Source: Conus ventricosus (Eukaryota > Mollusca > Gastropoda > Neogastropoda > Conidae). Taken from it: a stretch of DNA of 64,000 bases. A program made the position numbers and the translations under genes. Within the stretch, counting starts at the first letter, position 1. Every line of letters begins with the position of its first letter. The DNA is taken from positions 44,020,977 through 44,084,976 of the forward strand of contig CM031626.1 in NCBI GenBank assembly GCA_018398815.1, in the 5' to 3' direction. Below are positions 45,401-58,369 of the stretch, piece by piece. The notes under the pieces are model-generated. The model ran no database searches and was not told the DNA's origin. It was given only the letters and a program-made list of their open reading frames with translations.

Positions 45401-48400
45401 ACATCACCGGCAAACTCAACTTGGAAAGCATGGAGAGCGACGCCCTCTTGGACTCGGAGGCTCCAGCCCCTTCTCAGCTGCCTCTGCTGCTGCAGAACCC
45501 ATCTTCAAGGGGGATCGGAGAGGAACTAGCGGCTGCCCAGCGAGCGCTGCTTAGGGAAAAACAATTGCTGGACGCTAGGTTCCAATCCTTCTGGACCAAA
45601 CTTCGCTCCATGGACACCAAGACATCCGATCTGGGGCTGCTGGGAATGGTAGCGTCTTCAGAGAGGACCTTGGGAGTTATGGCATCCTCAGAAAGTGGAC
45701 TAGGAGTTATGACATCCTCAGAAAGTGGGCTGGGGGTCATGACCTCGGCGGAAAGTGGGTTAGGAGTCATGACCTCATCAGAAAGTGGGTTGGGGGTTAT
45801 ACCATCCTCAGAGAGTGGGCAGGGAATAGCAACATCGATGCAGAAGGAAGGCAACACAGTCACCTTTTCCTTCACCCCTTCGTACTCAGATGGTGCATCT
45901 TCGACGGTAAGCTACGCTTTGGAAACAACGTCCGAGAGTGGGAGTCGGGTCACTGGTGTCCTCGATCCTGAACAGGTGGGCTTTCCATCTTCAAGAACAG
46001 AGGCCCTCGTGCTTCAGTCCTCCGGTGCAAACGTTCTCTTGGGTCAGACAACAGGAACAGCATCAGAGGAACAGTCCCATTCAGTGCATGTGTACCCCTC
46101 AGATCATTCCCAGCAGCAAGTGCCAGCATACTCGAATAAGAGTCCATTCCTGATGTCCCCTGCCAGCGGACAGCTCCTGGCAGACAACTTTTTGGTACAG
46201 ACGTACCCACAGACAGGATCGGTGCCAGTGCACTCAGACAGTTCCATGGGTTTGAACTCGACGGTGATGACAACGGCAGGGGAGGAGGAAAAAGACTGCG
46301 TGATCAGCGCCTATGCAGATGACAGCTTTAGCGTGAGCCCCTTCAGCATGCAAGCCCGTTCTTTACGCACAGAGCCCAGCGTGGATCCCAACAGCTTGTT
46401 GCTGGACAGCAGTACTTTTGGCCTGGATTCCACCGCTTTGAGCGTGGACCCGAGCAATGCGGCCTTGGAGCCAAACAGCCTCAGCGGCGACACCACCATG
46501 CTGAGTGTTGACGCACACGTGCTCGGCATGGATGCAAACTCTGTGGGCTTGGACTCAAACTCTCTGGCTTTGGATTCCGGGGCCATGGGTATGGACTCCA
46601 GTGGAATAGGGGTAGATTCGAACGCACAGAGTATGGACTCGGACACGCTGAGCATGGCAGCGGACCACATTGTTCAGCTGGTTCAGGGACTAGTGTCCAG
46701 GCAGGAAAGCTTCCCCATGCCACTCCCCCGCACCCACAGCCATCCTGTGGTTTCTTCCAGTCCTAGCCTGCAGTCCCTGCAGGGTCTCACTATCATCTCC
46801 TCCACCCCTCAGCCTTTACAGGGCCTCTCTGTTGTTTCTTCTAGCCCACAGTCCCTTAAGGGCCTCTCGGCTGTCTCTTCCACTCCACAACCTTTGCAGG
46901 GCCGCACCGTTGTCTCATCCACTCCTCAGCCCTTGCAGGGCCTCACCATTGTCTCCTCCTCCGCAAAGCCTTTACAGGGCTTCTCCACTGTCTCTTCTGC
47001 CCCACAACCCTTGCAGGGCCTGTCAGTTGTTTCCGCCACCCCACAACCCTTGCAGGGCCTGTCAGTTGTTTCCGCTACCCCACAACCCTTGCAGGGTCTC
47101 TCCATGGTCTCTTCCTCCTCACAACCTTTACAGAGCCTCTCGGCTGTTTCTTCCACCTCACAACCTTTGCAGGGCCTTTCCGTTGTCCCTGCCACCTCAC
47201 AACCTTTGCAGGGCCTCACTTTTGTATCTTCCACTGCACAATCTTTACAGGGCCTCACGTACACTGCCTCCCAAGCTGTGCCGGTTGCCTCTCTGTCAGC
47301 CCCAAGGGGTAAGGTTTGGGGCACCGGGACTGCGCCTAGTCGCAGGCAGTCCAAGGCAGCAGTTAGTCAGGCCTCTTCATTAAGCCTTCAGTGGAAAAGT
47401 TCTGGTATTGATCCCCAGAGTGCTGTGGGCAACCGGCCAGAAGTACCAAGCCTGGAGAACCCTCCCAGCAGTAATCCATCTAAAGTGTTGGGGAAGGAGA
47501 TTGTGCTGTCGGTCAGTCAGTCTGTCAAAGGTCCAGTGGCTGAAAACTCTTCCTCTGGCAAAGGCCAGAGCAATCAGAGCCCCGCCCAGCAATCCAAAGG
47601 CAGAAGCACTCAAGCTCCACCACCCAACACATTACTGGCCTTGTTGAAGAGCCCCGTTCTTTCAGCCATCTCCACGACCAGCGGCACCACCACCAGCAGA
47701 GTCTGGGCCCGCAAAACCTCTGCACCCACCCTGACCTCCCTTCCACTGCCCCGTCCTCTGCGACACCAGCGAACCAAAGTCAGGAGGCTAGTACCCAAGC
47801 CTCACAAAACAGCCGTCCGCCTCTCCCGGCGGCCACATCGGCCACCACTGTCTTTGCAGCGCCTCCTGTCTCATTTGTTGGCACTGCTTCGGCAGTGGAG
47901 TGCCCAACAATGGTGGCTTCGTTGGGGTCGGTGGTCCCGCAGTTGTCGGTGGCGCCCCTCAACCTGCAGAGCAGTCAGGCCTGCCCTGCTGTGCTGCAGC
48001 CAGTAGCCGAGGGTGGAGAGCCACAGCCACAGCAGGTTCCTGCTCACGGTGCTTTGGTCCAGGAAAGGGCAGAGGAGGTGGGTGGGGAGCTGCCTCTAGA
48101 CGTGGCTGATTTTGTCACGGAGCACCGATTGAAGAAGGAGCTCCAGCAACAACAGTTGCAGCAGAAACAGCAGCTGCTGTTGCAACAGCAACAGCAACAG
48201 CAGCAGCAACAGCAGCAGCAGCAGCAAGGGTTGGCCCAGGGGTGTGAGGGGAAGGAAAGCACGTTAGTTCCGTCCACCACCCTCCTAACTGACAAGGAGC
48301 TGACCGCCTTGCTGCTCACACAAAGTGGTGGCGCCACTATCCTAACCCAGCAGGAAGGGGAGAGCATCAAGCTGGCCACGGCCAGGACTCACAGTGCTCC

Positions 48401-50935
48401 CCTCTTGCACTGTAACCCCGGTGACCTGAAAAACCTCTTCCCGTCACGCCCACCACTGTGACCTTGACTCTGACTGACCACAAAAACACTTTCCCCGTTC
48501 CGTCCAGCCCGGCCCCCAAGCAGCGACTGAGCGAAAGTGGGTCGGCAGTCCTGAAGAAACATGCCTTGCTCCAGAGAAGCGCATCCCTGCCACTCTCCAC
48601 AACCTCCCCCACCGCTGAACTTTCCTCTGTGGTGACCCCTATTCCCGTGTCCAGCCCCTCCCAAGAGCCTGCAGCCTTGACCTCCAAAAGACGAGGTGTT
48701 GGGTCAGGGGGACTTAACGGAGCAGTGCCGGGGTCAACACAGGATAGTGTTTGTGTGTCCACCCATCCCCCTGGGGATGGAGGGGTGAGCTCTGTCAGTT
48801 CCTTCGTACCTATCCAGGGGTCACCGTTATCGCGTGGTGTGGGGTCACGACCTTTACGACCTGCATTGACGGTGCCAGTCGCAGGAGTTAGCGGTTCAGC
48901 GCAGGCTTCACCGGCTCCCCTCACCCTGGTCAGCGTCGACCAGTTGACCACGGTGACGCCTGTTCAGGCCCACAGTGAGGCAGGAGTCTCTGTCATGACA
49001 CGCCCTCTGACCTCCAGCCCTCGACCAGGCACTGCTGCGTACAGCGCCCCTTCATCGCGCCCTACGGGAGTCAGCCCTGGACCTTCCCCTACCCCTCCTG
49101 CCTCCCAGGCCTACTCCCCCTCCCCTGCCCCGGCGGCTCAGCGTCCTGCAGGCGGGCAAGGGGTCCTGCAGCAGCTGCTGTCGGCTCGCGGGGCGCCCCC
49201 TACCTATGCACAGACACTTCAGCAGCGCCTCTTGTCGAGCACCATGCTGTCCAACATGCCCATCATCCGCGGGACTGCTCAGGGCGTGTCAGGGTCCAGT
49301 CAGACCATTGGGAAACTGATCGAGACCCAGCACAACTCGTCCACCCACCGAAGCAGCGCGGACTCCTCTGTGGTGGTATCGGTGGCGTCCATCTTGGCTG
49401 AGGATGTCAAACCTGTGGCCAAGGCCTTGGTGCATCACATTCCATGCCCCACACCCAGTCCTCCCGGTAAAGATGCCAGTCCTGCCTCGGCCGCCTCTGA
49501 CAGAAGCCCTGCGCCTAGTCGTGGCGAAAGAAGCCCAGCCTCCAGCTCTGTGGACCGAAGCCCCGCCTCCAGCTACAAAGACCGAAGTCCAGTGTCCCTT
49601 CACAAGGACAGGAGCCCGGCTCCTTCTCGGGCGGAACGGAGCCCCGCTTCCAACGCCAAAGACAGAAGCCCCGCCTTTCTCGGCAAAGACAGAAGTCCCG
49701 CTGCCAGTCAGGGAGAAAAAAGCCCCGCCTCTGTTCACAACGAAAAGAACATTGGCCACAGTGAGAAAGCCCCTGCCGTCACTTACAAGGAAAGAAGCGG
49801 GCGAAGAGCGTCGGGACAGCGGCGTGAAAGCACTGGCAGATCCCGCGCCTCTTCCTCCACTAAGGTGATGCCTGGGGTCCTTGCTTCAGACACACGAGGC
49901 GCACGGAACTCGTCCAATCCCTCTTCACCTTCCGATGCCAGCGATTACCCGCGCCCTTTCTCCCACCAGCTGCAACTGCTGAAGCAACATGTTTTGGGTG
50001 ACAGGGGTCAAGCTGGGGTCACGGCTGCCCTGGCTCTGCAAGGAGGGGCAATGGGTGATGTCCCGTCTTCTCCAGCAGCATTGTCACCATCAGGACGTGG
50101 CGTAGGAGGGTCCTTGTCGGTTGCCGTCTCGTCCCCTGCTACTCCTGGCAGCCTGTCCTCTTCTGCCCCCTCTCCAGCCTCCCAAGGTCAAGGTCAGGGA
50201 TCAGTTCCCACTCCTGGCTCAGCGGGTGTCGCAGATGTCTTCTTTTCTCTGCCCCCAGCCTCCCCTGCCCCCTCTCCCCGCGTCCTGCATGCTTTCAGTC
50301 CGCAGCAACTGTCGTCGTCGTCATCGTCGTCCGGGGCAGCGCAGTCATCGCTCTACTTCAGTTTGCCAGACATGAACTACATGGGCAGTGCCCCCAATAT
50401 TGACCTCAGTCAGCTCCTTCCAGCCAAAACCTCTCCTGTCGCCATCTCCAACCTTCCCCCCTCCTCCTCCTCCGTTCTGGTGGCAGACTCCAGCATGACA
50501 GGGGCGGGGCTTCACTCTGTGGAGGAGGACAGCTTGGCAGGGGGCAGAGTTCAGGGGCAGGAGGAGCAGGGTGTGTCGGGGTCAGGCTCTTCCATGTTGG
50601 AGGAGCGCAATTTAACTGGGGTGGGAGCTCAGGAACTGGAAGAACGGAACTTGACGGGGGGTGTGCAGCAAATGCTGGAAGAGCGAAACATATTGCCTGG
50701 GGGAGGGTTACAGTCCCTGGATGAGCTGCAGTCCACCCTGGAGATTCTGCAAGGAATGGACAGCCAGTACTTCAGCGGCAGTGAACTGCAGAGCCATGAC
50801 CTTCTTCACAACGTCCTCGGACATCTGACCTCCGACCTGCAGTCGCCAGCCCCTTGCCTAGAAGAGGGGGAGAAGAGGAGGGGGGTAGGAAGATGGACTG
50901 TTGAGCACGGCCGTAGGTGGAGAGACAGGGTGTGA
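42470..50935 (+). CDS. RFX7: RFX5/7-type transcription factor, giant terminal exon F (C-terminal regulatory region)
   Basis: Entry phase 1 at GTACAG|GGGG; the stop is TGA 50933-50935. It begins with a Gln/Lys-rich helix (R-E-T-Q-L-Q-L-Q-R-K-L-Q-E-R), comparable to L-Q-R-K-I-Q-K-K-Q of RFX7. Low-complexity Ser/Pro/Thr-rich sequence follows: T-P repeats (about 42655-42680), R-F-T-P-I-R-P-K near 43997, S-R-K-R-K-L near 44862 (possible NLS), E-S-G-L-G-V-M repeats (45660-45830), L-D-S/V-D-S repeats (46380-46660), P-L-Q-G-L-S repeats (46770-47265), polyQ (48180-48230) and R-S-P-A repeats (49495-49740). Coding passes between frames near 43180, 43880, 44940, 45140, 45330, 47690 and 48435, and all but the 45330 change fit one lost base. 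Restored, the exon gives about 2,820 residues, against about 1,460 for the whole of human RFX7. The role is presumably transcriptional regulation in the nucleus; this portion has no known fold. Confidence 0.82.
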
Positions 50936-51297
50936 GGAGGCTGATGACCTGAAAATCCCATGGTGCTTTGCTGGTGTTGTGGTGGACAGATGGCGAGTGG
51001 AGTCGTCTCTGCCCTCCACACCACGGCTGATGGATTTGTGTAACGTGAGGATCTGTGTTCCCTAGTTTGGTTTAGATATGGACTGGCTTATTTATTGTAT
51101 CAATATATTGGATATTTATTTTGTTTTACTCCTTTTATTCATTGATCTAGTTGCTCTGTCCTTCTGTTTGCCAATATCTATACATATCATATGCAAGAGT
51201 TTGTTTTCATTGTATTTTTCTTCCATTTTTATTGTTTGAAGGGAAGCAAAATCCATTCCGGGCTTTAGATTTGTTGTGCATGAAAGAACAGAGACGA

Positions 51298-51822
51298 AAA
51301 GAACCAGGCACTTGGTAGACCACAGACCTCAGCCTAGGTCAGAAGAACCAGGCACTTGGTAGACCACAGACCTCAGCCTAGGTCAGAAGAACCAGGCACT
51401 TGGAAGACCACAGTACTCCTCCTAGGTCAGAAGAACCAGGCACTTGGTAGACCACAGACCTCAGCCTAGGTCAGAAGAACCAGGCACTTGGTAGACCACA
51501 GACCTCAGCCTAGGTCAGAAGAACCAGGCACTTGGTAGACCACAGACCTCCACCTAGGTCAGAAGAACCAGGCACTTGGTAGACCACAGTACTCCTCCTA
51601 GGTCAGAAGAACCAGGCACTTGGTAGACCACAGACCTCCTAGGTCAGAAGAACCAGGCACTTGGTAGACCACAGACCTCCTAGGTCAGAAGAACCAGGCA
51701 CTTGGTAGACCACAGACCTCAGCCTAGGTCAGAAGAACCAGGCACTTGGTAGACCACAGACCTCCTAGGTCAGAAGAACCAGGCACTTGGTAGACCACAG
51801 ACCTCAGCCTAGGTCAAACAGA
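51298..51822. repeat. 41-bp minisatellite in the 3' region, about 13 copies
   Basis: The unit is AGAACCAGGCACTTGGTAGA, CCACAGACCTCAGCCTAGGT, C. Variants lack the CAGC step or carry GTACTCCT. If the transcript extends past here the array would be in its 3' UTR. Confidence 0.95.
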
Positions 51823-54800
51823 ATCTTGGACCCACCCACTGATGCAGTTGATGTGTGAAAACAGAACTGCTTTTACCGTTAGGGGAAGTAATCATTGGTT
51901 CAAACTGCCATAATATCCTTATTTTAAAAAAAGAGTAAGCAAAATATCTTGTTTTCATCTCTTGAAAGTTTCAATATTTCATGGAGATGCACCTTCAGAT
52001 GTCATGGTCAGTTGATGGAAGTAACTTCACAGTGTTCACATTCCTAGGTCAAATGTGTAACATTGAATGTGACCACTGACCTGAACACCAGCCCCACCAC
52101 GTGAAGGAATTGCAGGTGCAGACAGGACAACCCTGATTCCACACAGCATGGGTTCGTCCATGAAATAGGTTTCATCTCTGGATGGAGTCTTGTTGATCAA
52201 TACAGGTTGAACAGTTTTACCATAATCTGCTACAGGACAAAAAAAAGCAACAAAAAAACATACAAAAATAAAAACAGAGAGAAAAAAACCTGAAAAAAAA
52301 ACCCCGAACCAATACGCTGTGGTGATGACAAGACCTTGGTAGAGGTGAAAGTAGAATAAATTGAATAATGCAACAGCAACAGTTAAAGAAGGTGTTTATG
52401 TTTGGTTTGAACCTGAAATTGGAAAGGCTCCACATTGATGCATGTGCATTTCACTTGTGAAGTATGAAAACAATTGAAAAAAATGTAAAAGGGGGAAGGG
52501 GTACTTTTCTGATGGGGACAGTTGTATAGATTGTTATGCATGTTACTGTTGATGGTTTAATTTACTAGAGACATGTGTTGCACGTGATACACAATTTGTT
52601 TCTGAATGTGAGTTGTTTTTTTCTCTCTTTCACACACATACACACACACACACACACACACAAAGTTCACAAGTTGTTTATTTTGTCCATGAAGGAAAAT
52701 TATTTTGTGGTGACACATTGCAATACCAAATCATAAAATACAATGGAATTGATGATAATGAAATGGGGTCCATTACAATGATTTGAATAAAAGAAAGATT
52801 TTCCTTTGCACCCCCTTCCCCAACCCCTCACACTCGTTGGAAAACTGTCTCATTAACATCCTTCCCATCCTCTCAACATAGTTCAAAGGTTGATATTTAA
52901 ATGAGCAGAATACAATAAAATGAAATCAAATCAATAAGCTTAAAATGAAACAGAATACAATGAAAAAAATCAAATTAATAAGCTTAAATTAAAATTAAAC
53001 ATCAACACCCGCCACTTATTTACTTAAAAATCTACACATCACAATCCATCTTCTATCCACACGCACACACACACACACACACATGTTGCACACACACAAA
53101 CACTCTCACACTCTGTCTCTCTCTCTCATTCACCTATGGGCGGATACACAAAACACACACACACATTATTTTTCTGACAAGCTGGGAAAAGAAAAAGAAA
53201 AGGCCGGAGGTAGGGAATTTGAAGATGTTTAAAATGCACACAAGCTTGTGTATGGGGCAGGCACTCCACTGTATATCAATAATTGAATAAGCATTTGTGT
53301 AGATTGATCCGCAGTATTGATTTGCCGTTGTGTTGGTTATTGTAAATCAGCCTTTTTTCCCCCCTCTCATTTTATGTGTGTGTGTGTGAGACTTTGTGTG
53401 TGTATATGGTGTGTGTGTGGTGTGTGTGAGATTCTGTGTGTGTGTGTTCGAGACTGTGTGTGCGTGTGTTTGTGTGTGTGTGCATGCGTGTGTGTGTGTG
53501 TGTGATGATGTTTTAGGTGGAACACAATCATTGCCCATTGTCCCACAATGAGTATACACGTCAGTATTTTCAAATTGCATGCTGTACAGAAATCAAACCC
53601 ATCCCCCACCCTGTGTCTTCTACCTTCTCTCCCTTCTGTCGCAGTAAAGGAAGAAGAACATGGACGAAGGGGGCTGGTGGGGGGTGTTGGAAAGAGAAAG
53701 ACGGTTTTGTTCTGTTTTAAACTTGTGTACAGTTTTCTGTATGTGTTCATTTTAATGTAATGTTCAACTTGATGTGAAAACTTTGAACAGTCATTCCTTG
53801 TGTGTGTGTGTGTGTATACTTGTATCTCTCTCTCTCGGACTTCAGTCTGTGGCGTCAGTAGGGCATTGTGTGTTACTTTGTCCATGTATTTGTCAGTATA
53901 TATATATGTCTTTGTTCACCTTTTGTGTGTGTATGTGTCTTTGTACATCACTCTGTATGCTTGTTCCAAATCTGGTTTGCTGGTTGGATCACTGTGTCTG
54001 TCCTCCCACCATTGTGAAGCGAAATGTTTTGGTGCATGAAGTGGCCAGAAGGACATGTTGAACAATAATGTGTTGTTGCGTACGTTTGTGTCGCTGTGTG
54101 TTTGCATCTAGCCAGGTATGTGTGTGTGTGTGTGTGTGTGCACATGTGTTTGCATGGAACAGAATGTCAACTGCAGATAGTAATTTATATTTGCATGTCA
54201 ATATGTGCCATGAGGATTCCAGAAGGATTGAAGTTGATAGCGAAATGTTGAATTGGACTTGACCTGTATTTATTACAAGTTACTTGTTTCCATGCCCTCA
54301 TATGTTTATGCTCATGCATGCTGTCATTCACTCACTCTCACACACACACACAAACACACATGCGCGAACACACGCATGCATGCACGCACACACAGACATA
54401 CAAACATTCATGCAATTACAATCTTGACATGCACACTCACACAGACTTTTTCCTCTCTGATCCATGTCACCCATTCTCATGAACTATTTATCCATGCTTG
54501 GTCTTCCTCAGTACCCCTTCTCCCCACCACCCTCTTCGCACAATGAAGTGAATGATTCTTGGCTTGGGTTTGTTTTTCTTTTGGTTTTGTTTTGTCTGTC
54601 TTGGGGGGAGGGAAGGGGGATACAGTACTGGTCTGTTTCCAGATTTAGTAACTGACTTTTTTTTTTTTTTTGTATGCGTCAAATTGGACATTTGGACACT
54701 GTTTGGTTCTAGAATCCTTTGTCCTAAGCCACTGGTTCTAGAATCCTTTGTCCTAAGCATGAAATGAGGGGAGGTAAGTCATGTCGGTTTGAGAAATGAG

Positions 54801-55321
54801 GGTAAGGGAAAGGGCAGTCTGATGTAGTGTTACATTGCGTTACACCATGTATCGGATGTAGTATGGTGTGACGTTACACTGTTCAGCAGACGGACAGTGC
54901 GGGTGTCATGTTAGCCAGTACAGTGGATGGACACTTGGGAGGAAGTGTTACACAGTGTTACACTGTATAATGGACAGTGTGGCGTAGCGTTACACAGTAC
55001 CGCACTGTACACTGAATGGACTCTGCTTAATGGATGAACAGTCCCGTTACACTGTACAATGGCTTACTATCTCAGAACAAGTACACCCCCGTCTGTGTTT
55101 TTCGTGCATGTGATCAGCTGACGAATGATCACGCACCTTTCCAGCATCTTTCACCTTTTGATAGACCTTTTTTTTTCTCTCTTTCTTTTGCTTTTGGTAA
55201 GTGGTGTCTTTTCAACGTGTGGTGGTACTGCACAGGTGGTGTTGTAAGGGATGAAGGCGACTGTTTCTTCTCTCTTTGTTGGACTGTTTAATGGGGCGGT
55301 GCTGTCCGAGCCAGGACATCA

Positions 55322-55373
55322 AGGGGGACAAACACTGAACTTCACATCAAGGGGGACAAACACTGAACTTCAT
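55322..55373. repeat. 28-bp direct duplication
   Basis: Two adjacent copies of CATCAAGGGGGACAAACACT plus GAACTTCA. Confidence 0.9.
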
Positions 55374-55617
55374 AGAACCACCAAGGATTGGAGGAATGTT
55401 GTATGCAATCTCTAAGAATCTCTTGTTTCTTGATTTTTTTATTACTTGTGTTTTAATTATGTTTTGTTTTTGTGCGTGTGTAGTTTTCCCCCTCCCCAAG
55501 AGAGCGGAAATTCCATGGCAGATCAGTGGCAGATGTTTTTTCTTGGGAGGGTAGGGGAAGGTTGAGGAAGGGGGGTTGGGGTGGGAGGGAGGCAGGTTGA
55601 GCCATTTGTGTCTGCCA

Positions 55618-56022
55618 TTCTTCACGGGTGAGGAGGGGGGTTGGGGTTGGGGGAGGCAGTATTGACCCTCATTTTTCTGTCTGCCATTCCTCTCACGGTG
55701 GATGAGGGGTTGGGGGAGGCAGTATTGACCCTCATTTTTCTGTCTGCCATTCCTCTCACGGTGGATGAGGGGTTGGGGGAGGCAGTATTGACCCTCATTT
55801 TTCTGTCTGCCATTCCTCTCACGGTGGATGAGGGTTGGGAGGCAGTATGACTCATTTCGTTGCACCTCACGGTGATGAGGGTTGGGGAGCAGTATTGACC
55901 CTCTTTATTTCTGTCTGCCATTCCTCTACGGTGGAGAGGTTGGGGAGGCAGTATGACCTCATTTTTCTGTCTGCATTCCTTACGGTGGATGGAGGGGTTG
56001 GGGGAGGCAGTATTGGACTGTT
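55618..56022. repeat. 68-bp tandem repeat, about six copies
   Basis: The unit contains GGCAGTATTGACCCTCATTT, TCTGTCTGCCATTCCTCTCA and CGGTGGATGAGGGGTTGGG. Three perfect copies are followed by copies with multiple small deletions. Confidence 0.92.
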
Positions 56023-56266
56023 GCCATTCTTCACACAAAGGAAGGGATGCAGGTGTCCATGTCCCATGGCCTCTCTTATTTCTAGATCTGGGTCACCACT
56101 GGCAACAACCATTTAGTGTGGGCTGTACCATGGATGACGAGGGTGCGAGGGAGGTTGGGAAAGGGGTGGGTTATGGGATAGCTGTTGACTGTGGTGCGTA
56201 TACAGTGTACAAACTGTTTGGAGCTGTGTGAAGTAACATTGTCATGATACTGATTTTGTGGTGTTT

Positions 56267-56272
56267 GAATAA
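56267..56272 (+). terminator. Candidate polyadenylation signal
   Basis: AATAAA followed within 20 bases by a TGTG/GTGTTC stretch, downstream of the RFX stop and before any other recognised feature. It is the best candidate for the end of a long RFX transcript; the AATAAA at 52785 would give a shorter one. Confidence 0.4.
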
Positions 56273-56554
56273 ATATGTGAACACTGTGTTCATGGAGTTG
56301 TTTTATTCCTTTTTTTAAATTTTTTTTTTACTTTGACGTTGTTAATGGTGGTTTTGTTTCTTGTCGTTATTTAGTCCCTCCTTTTCAATCCCTCATTTTA
56401 TTGATTGGTTGTGGTTTGTGAGCATGTCAATACATCAGAGTTATCATCCCCAACATGCAACGGCCAGTCAAGAGGTTATTCAATTCCGAGCCTCATTTTC
56501 AAATGTGAGATCAGCGACTTTGAATTGACCTTGATGACCGTCTGCACCCTTCTT

Positions 56555-56915
56555 TTTTTTTTTTTTTTTGCTGTCCCAGCCTCTGCACCACCTCAGAGGC
56601 AGTGCACCCACGCCGCTCATTCTGACACTCCAGCCACAACCACAGCCACAGCCCGGTAGGCCCTGCTGAAGCCCCGGCACCGGCAATCCACAGGGAGCAG
56701 TCAATATCAAGTCGTCAAGAGGCAACCCACCGGAGGAAACACTGCACTGCTGCCGAGTCACTTCTGTGGTGTTCATTGGCGCCTGTTCTGATCTAACATA
56801 CACACAGGACACCACCTACTAAGCCCCCCACTAGGGTGTCAGAATGAGCGGCGTGGGTGCACTGCCTCTGAGGTGGCGCAGAGGTTGAGACAGAAAAAAA
56901 AAAAAAAAAAAAAAA
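56555..56915. mobile_element. Inverted repeat with poly-T / poly-A outer ends
   Basis: The left arm (about 56555-56632: poly-T, then CAGCCTCTGCACCACCTCAG, AGGCAGTGCACCCACGCCGC, TCATTCTGACAC) is the near-exact reverse complement of the right arm (about 56836-56915, ending in poly-A). The spacer is about 200 bp. It could be two poly-A-tailed retrosequences fused head to head, or a hairpin MITE. Transcribed, it would fold into a stem of about 75 bp. Confidence 0.8.
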
Positions 56916-56934
56916 ATCCACTGGTATGGATCTC

Positions 56935-57420
56935 TATAGTATGTCTTAGATAGAAATTTCACTTTTAAAGGTTTCTACAGAGAAGTTCCACTGCTCAGGA
57001 TCTCTGCAGACAAGTTCTATTGTTGAAGATCTCTATAGGTATAGAGAAGCTCCATTGTTGAGATCGGCTCTTACAGATCTTAAGTTTTAGGAGAAGTTTC
57101 GCTGTTCAGGATCTCTCCATAGAGATGTACCTATCTCCAAGATTTCCACCGGTCTAGAAAAAAAGCTCACTGTTAAAGATCTCTCTACGTTTAGAGAGAA
57201 GTTCCATTGTTCAGGATCTCTGCAGAGAAAATCCACCATTATCAGTTTCAAGAGGTCTAGAAAGAAGTTCCATTGATAAAAGATCCCAAGTCTTGAGAGA
57301 AGTTCCACAGGTCGAGAGAGAGGTTTTACTGTTAAAAGACCTCAAGTAAGCTAGAAAGATGTCCCACTGTTAAAAATCCCTTATCATTCTTAGAGACTAG
57401 TTCCACAAACAAGACTCTCT
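56935..57420. repeat. Degenerate 40-60-bp repeat
   Basis: Motifs GAGAAGTTCCATTGTT, AGGATCTCTGCAGAGA and TCTAGAGAGAAG recur in varying order, indicating an old decayed tandem array. Confidence 0.7.
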
Positions 57421-57624
57421 GCAGATCGTCAAGGTGCCCACAGTCAAAAGATAGGAGCATTCAGCAGTGGAGCCAACAGTCTTGGCGAGTTCAAGCCACT
57501 AAATGGGATCACATGAAAATCTTCCCTGTCCATCCAGCAGTCCATGGATAGCCCATTCAGTTCTGAGAAGGCGATGGAAAGAGAGTGATGGGCCCTGTGT
57601 TCCACAAAGCTGTACCCAGAGATT

Positions 57625-57845
57625 CTGAACCTCATCAACAGGTCACTTCTCCTGTGGTCTTCAGACTATGGGACTTCAACCATTTTTTCCCTTTAACATG
57701 ACTTAAAAAAAAAAAAACGATCTAGAGAGAAGCCATTCTGAACCTCATCAACAGGTCACTTCTCCTGTGGTCTTCAGACTACGGGACTTCAACCATTTTT
57801 TCCCTTTCACATGAATTTAAAAAAAAAACGATCTAGAGAGAAGCC
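57625..57845. repeat. About 112-bp tandem duplication
   Basis: Two copies of a segment starting TTCTGAACCTCATCAACAGG and ending CGATCTAGAGAGAAGCC, nearly identical and each with an A-rich run. Confidence 0.92.
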
Positions 57846-58369
57846 CCATTGCATTGGAAACGACCAGCTTCAAACAATCGTCATACATAACATTTCATAT
57901 GAATTACTGCTGACACAGTAAGCAAACAAACCCCACACCAAGACTTGGGTTCAAACTCTCATGCATCCAGGCTCACAAAAGCACACAGGAAACACGCTCA
58001 TCAACGGACACTCAAAACTCATGACCACCAAATCCTGAAGCTGTTGGAAGATAAGCGAGTTTATTGTTGCAAGTGAAGTGATAGAACATCGAGTTTATAC
58101 TTATAAAACACAGTACAAGGTCATTGCTAGGAGATAACAAAGGATTGCACCGCCCACATGAAGGGAAAAACAAGGCAGGGTCCACACCAACTCTCAGCCA
58201 AGTGTACGTCTCCTGAACTGCGCTCCCTGACGATCCGGGGGGAATGCGCACATCCATAATACTGCCAGGACCACCGTGCCCACGCTGCCGCCCTCGCCCC
58301 CTGGGCAGTGTGCGCAGTTGCCACCGGTAGTGTAGGTACCTCTCCCTGGAACACTGGGGGTGGGTTCTG

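Larger units (their letters stand above)
50936..56290 (+). other. Probable RFX 3' UTR and downstream sequence
   Basis: Sequence after the stop lacks coding signal. AATAAA hexamers occur at about 52350, 52785 and 56267; the last is followed by a GT-rich stretch as expected for a cleavage site. It contains minisatellites (51.3-51.82 and 55.62-56.03 kb), CA/TG runs near 52632-52662, 53062-53083, 53378-53505, 53797-53815, 54119-54140 and 54340-54360, a duplicated TTCTAGAATCCTTTGTCCTA (54711-54759), and degenerate GTTACACTGT-type repeats (54.82-55.06 kb). The UTR extent is inferred. Confidence 0.5.

Noticed and set aside
48180..48232. CAG/CAA tract as a stand-alone microsatellite
   Set aside because: It lies in frame within the RFX terminal exon as polyglutamine, so it is described there.
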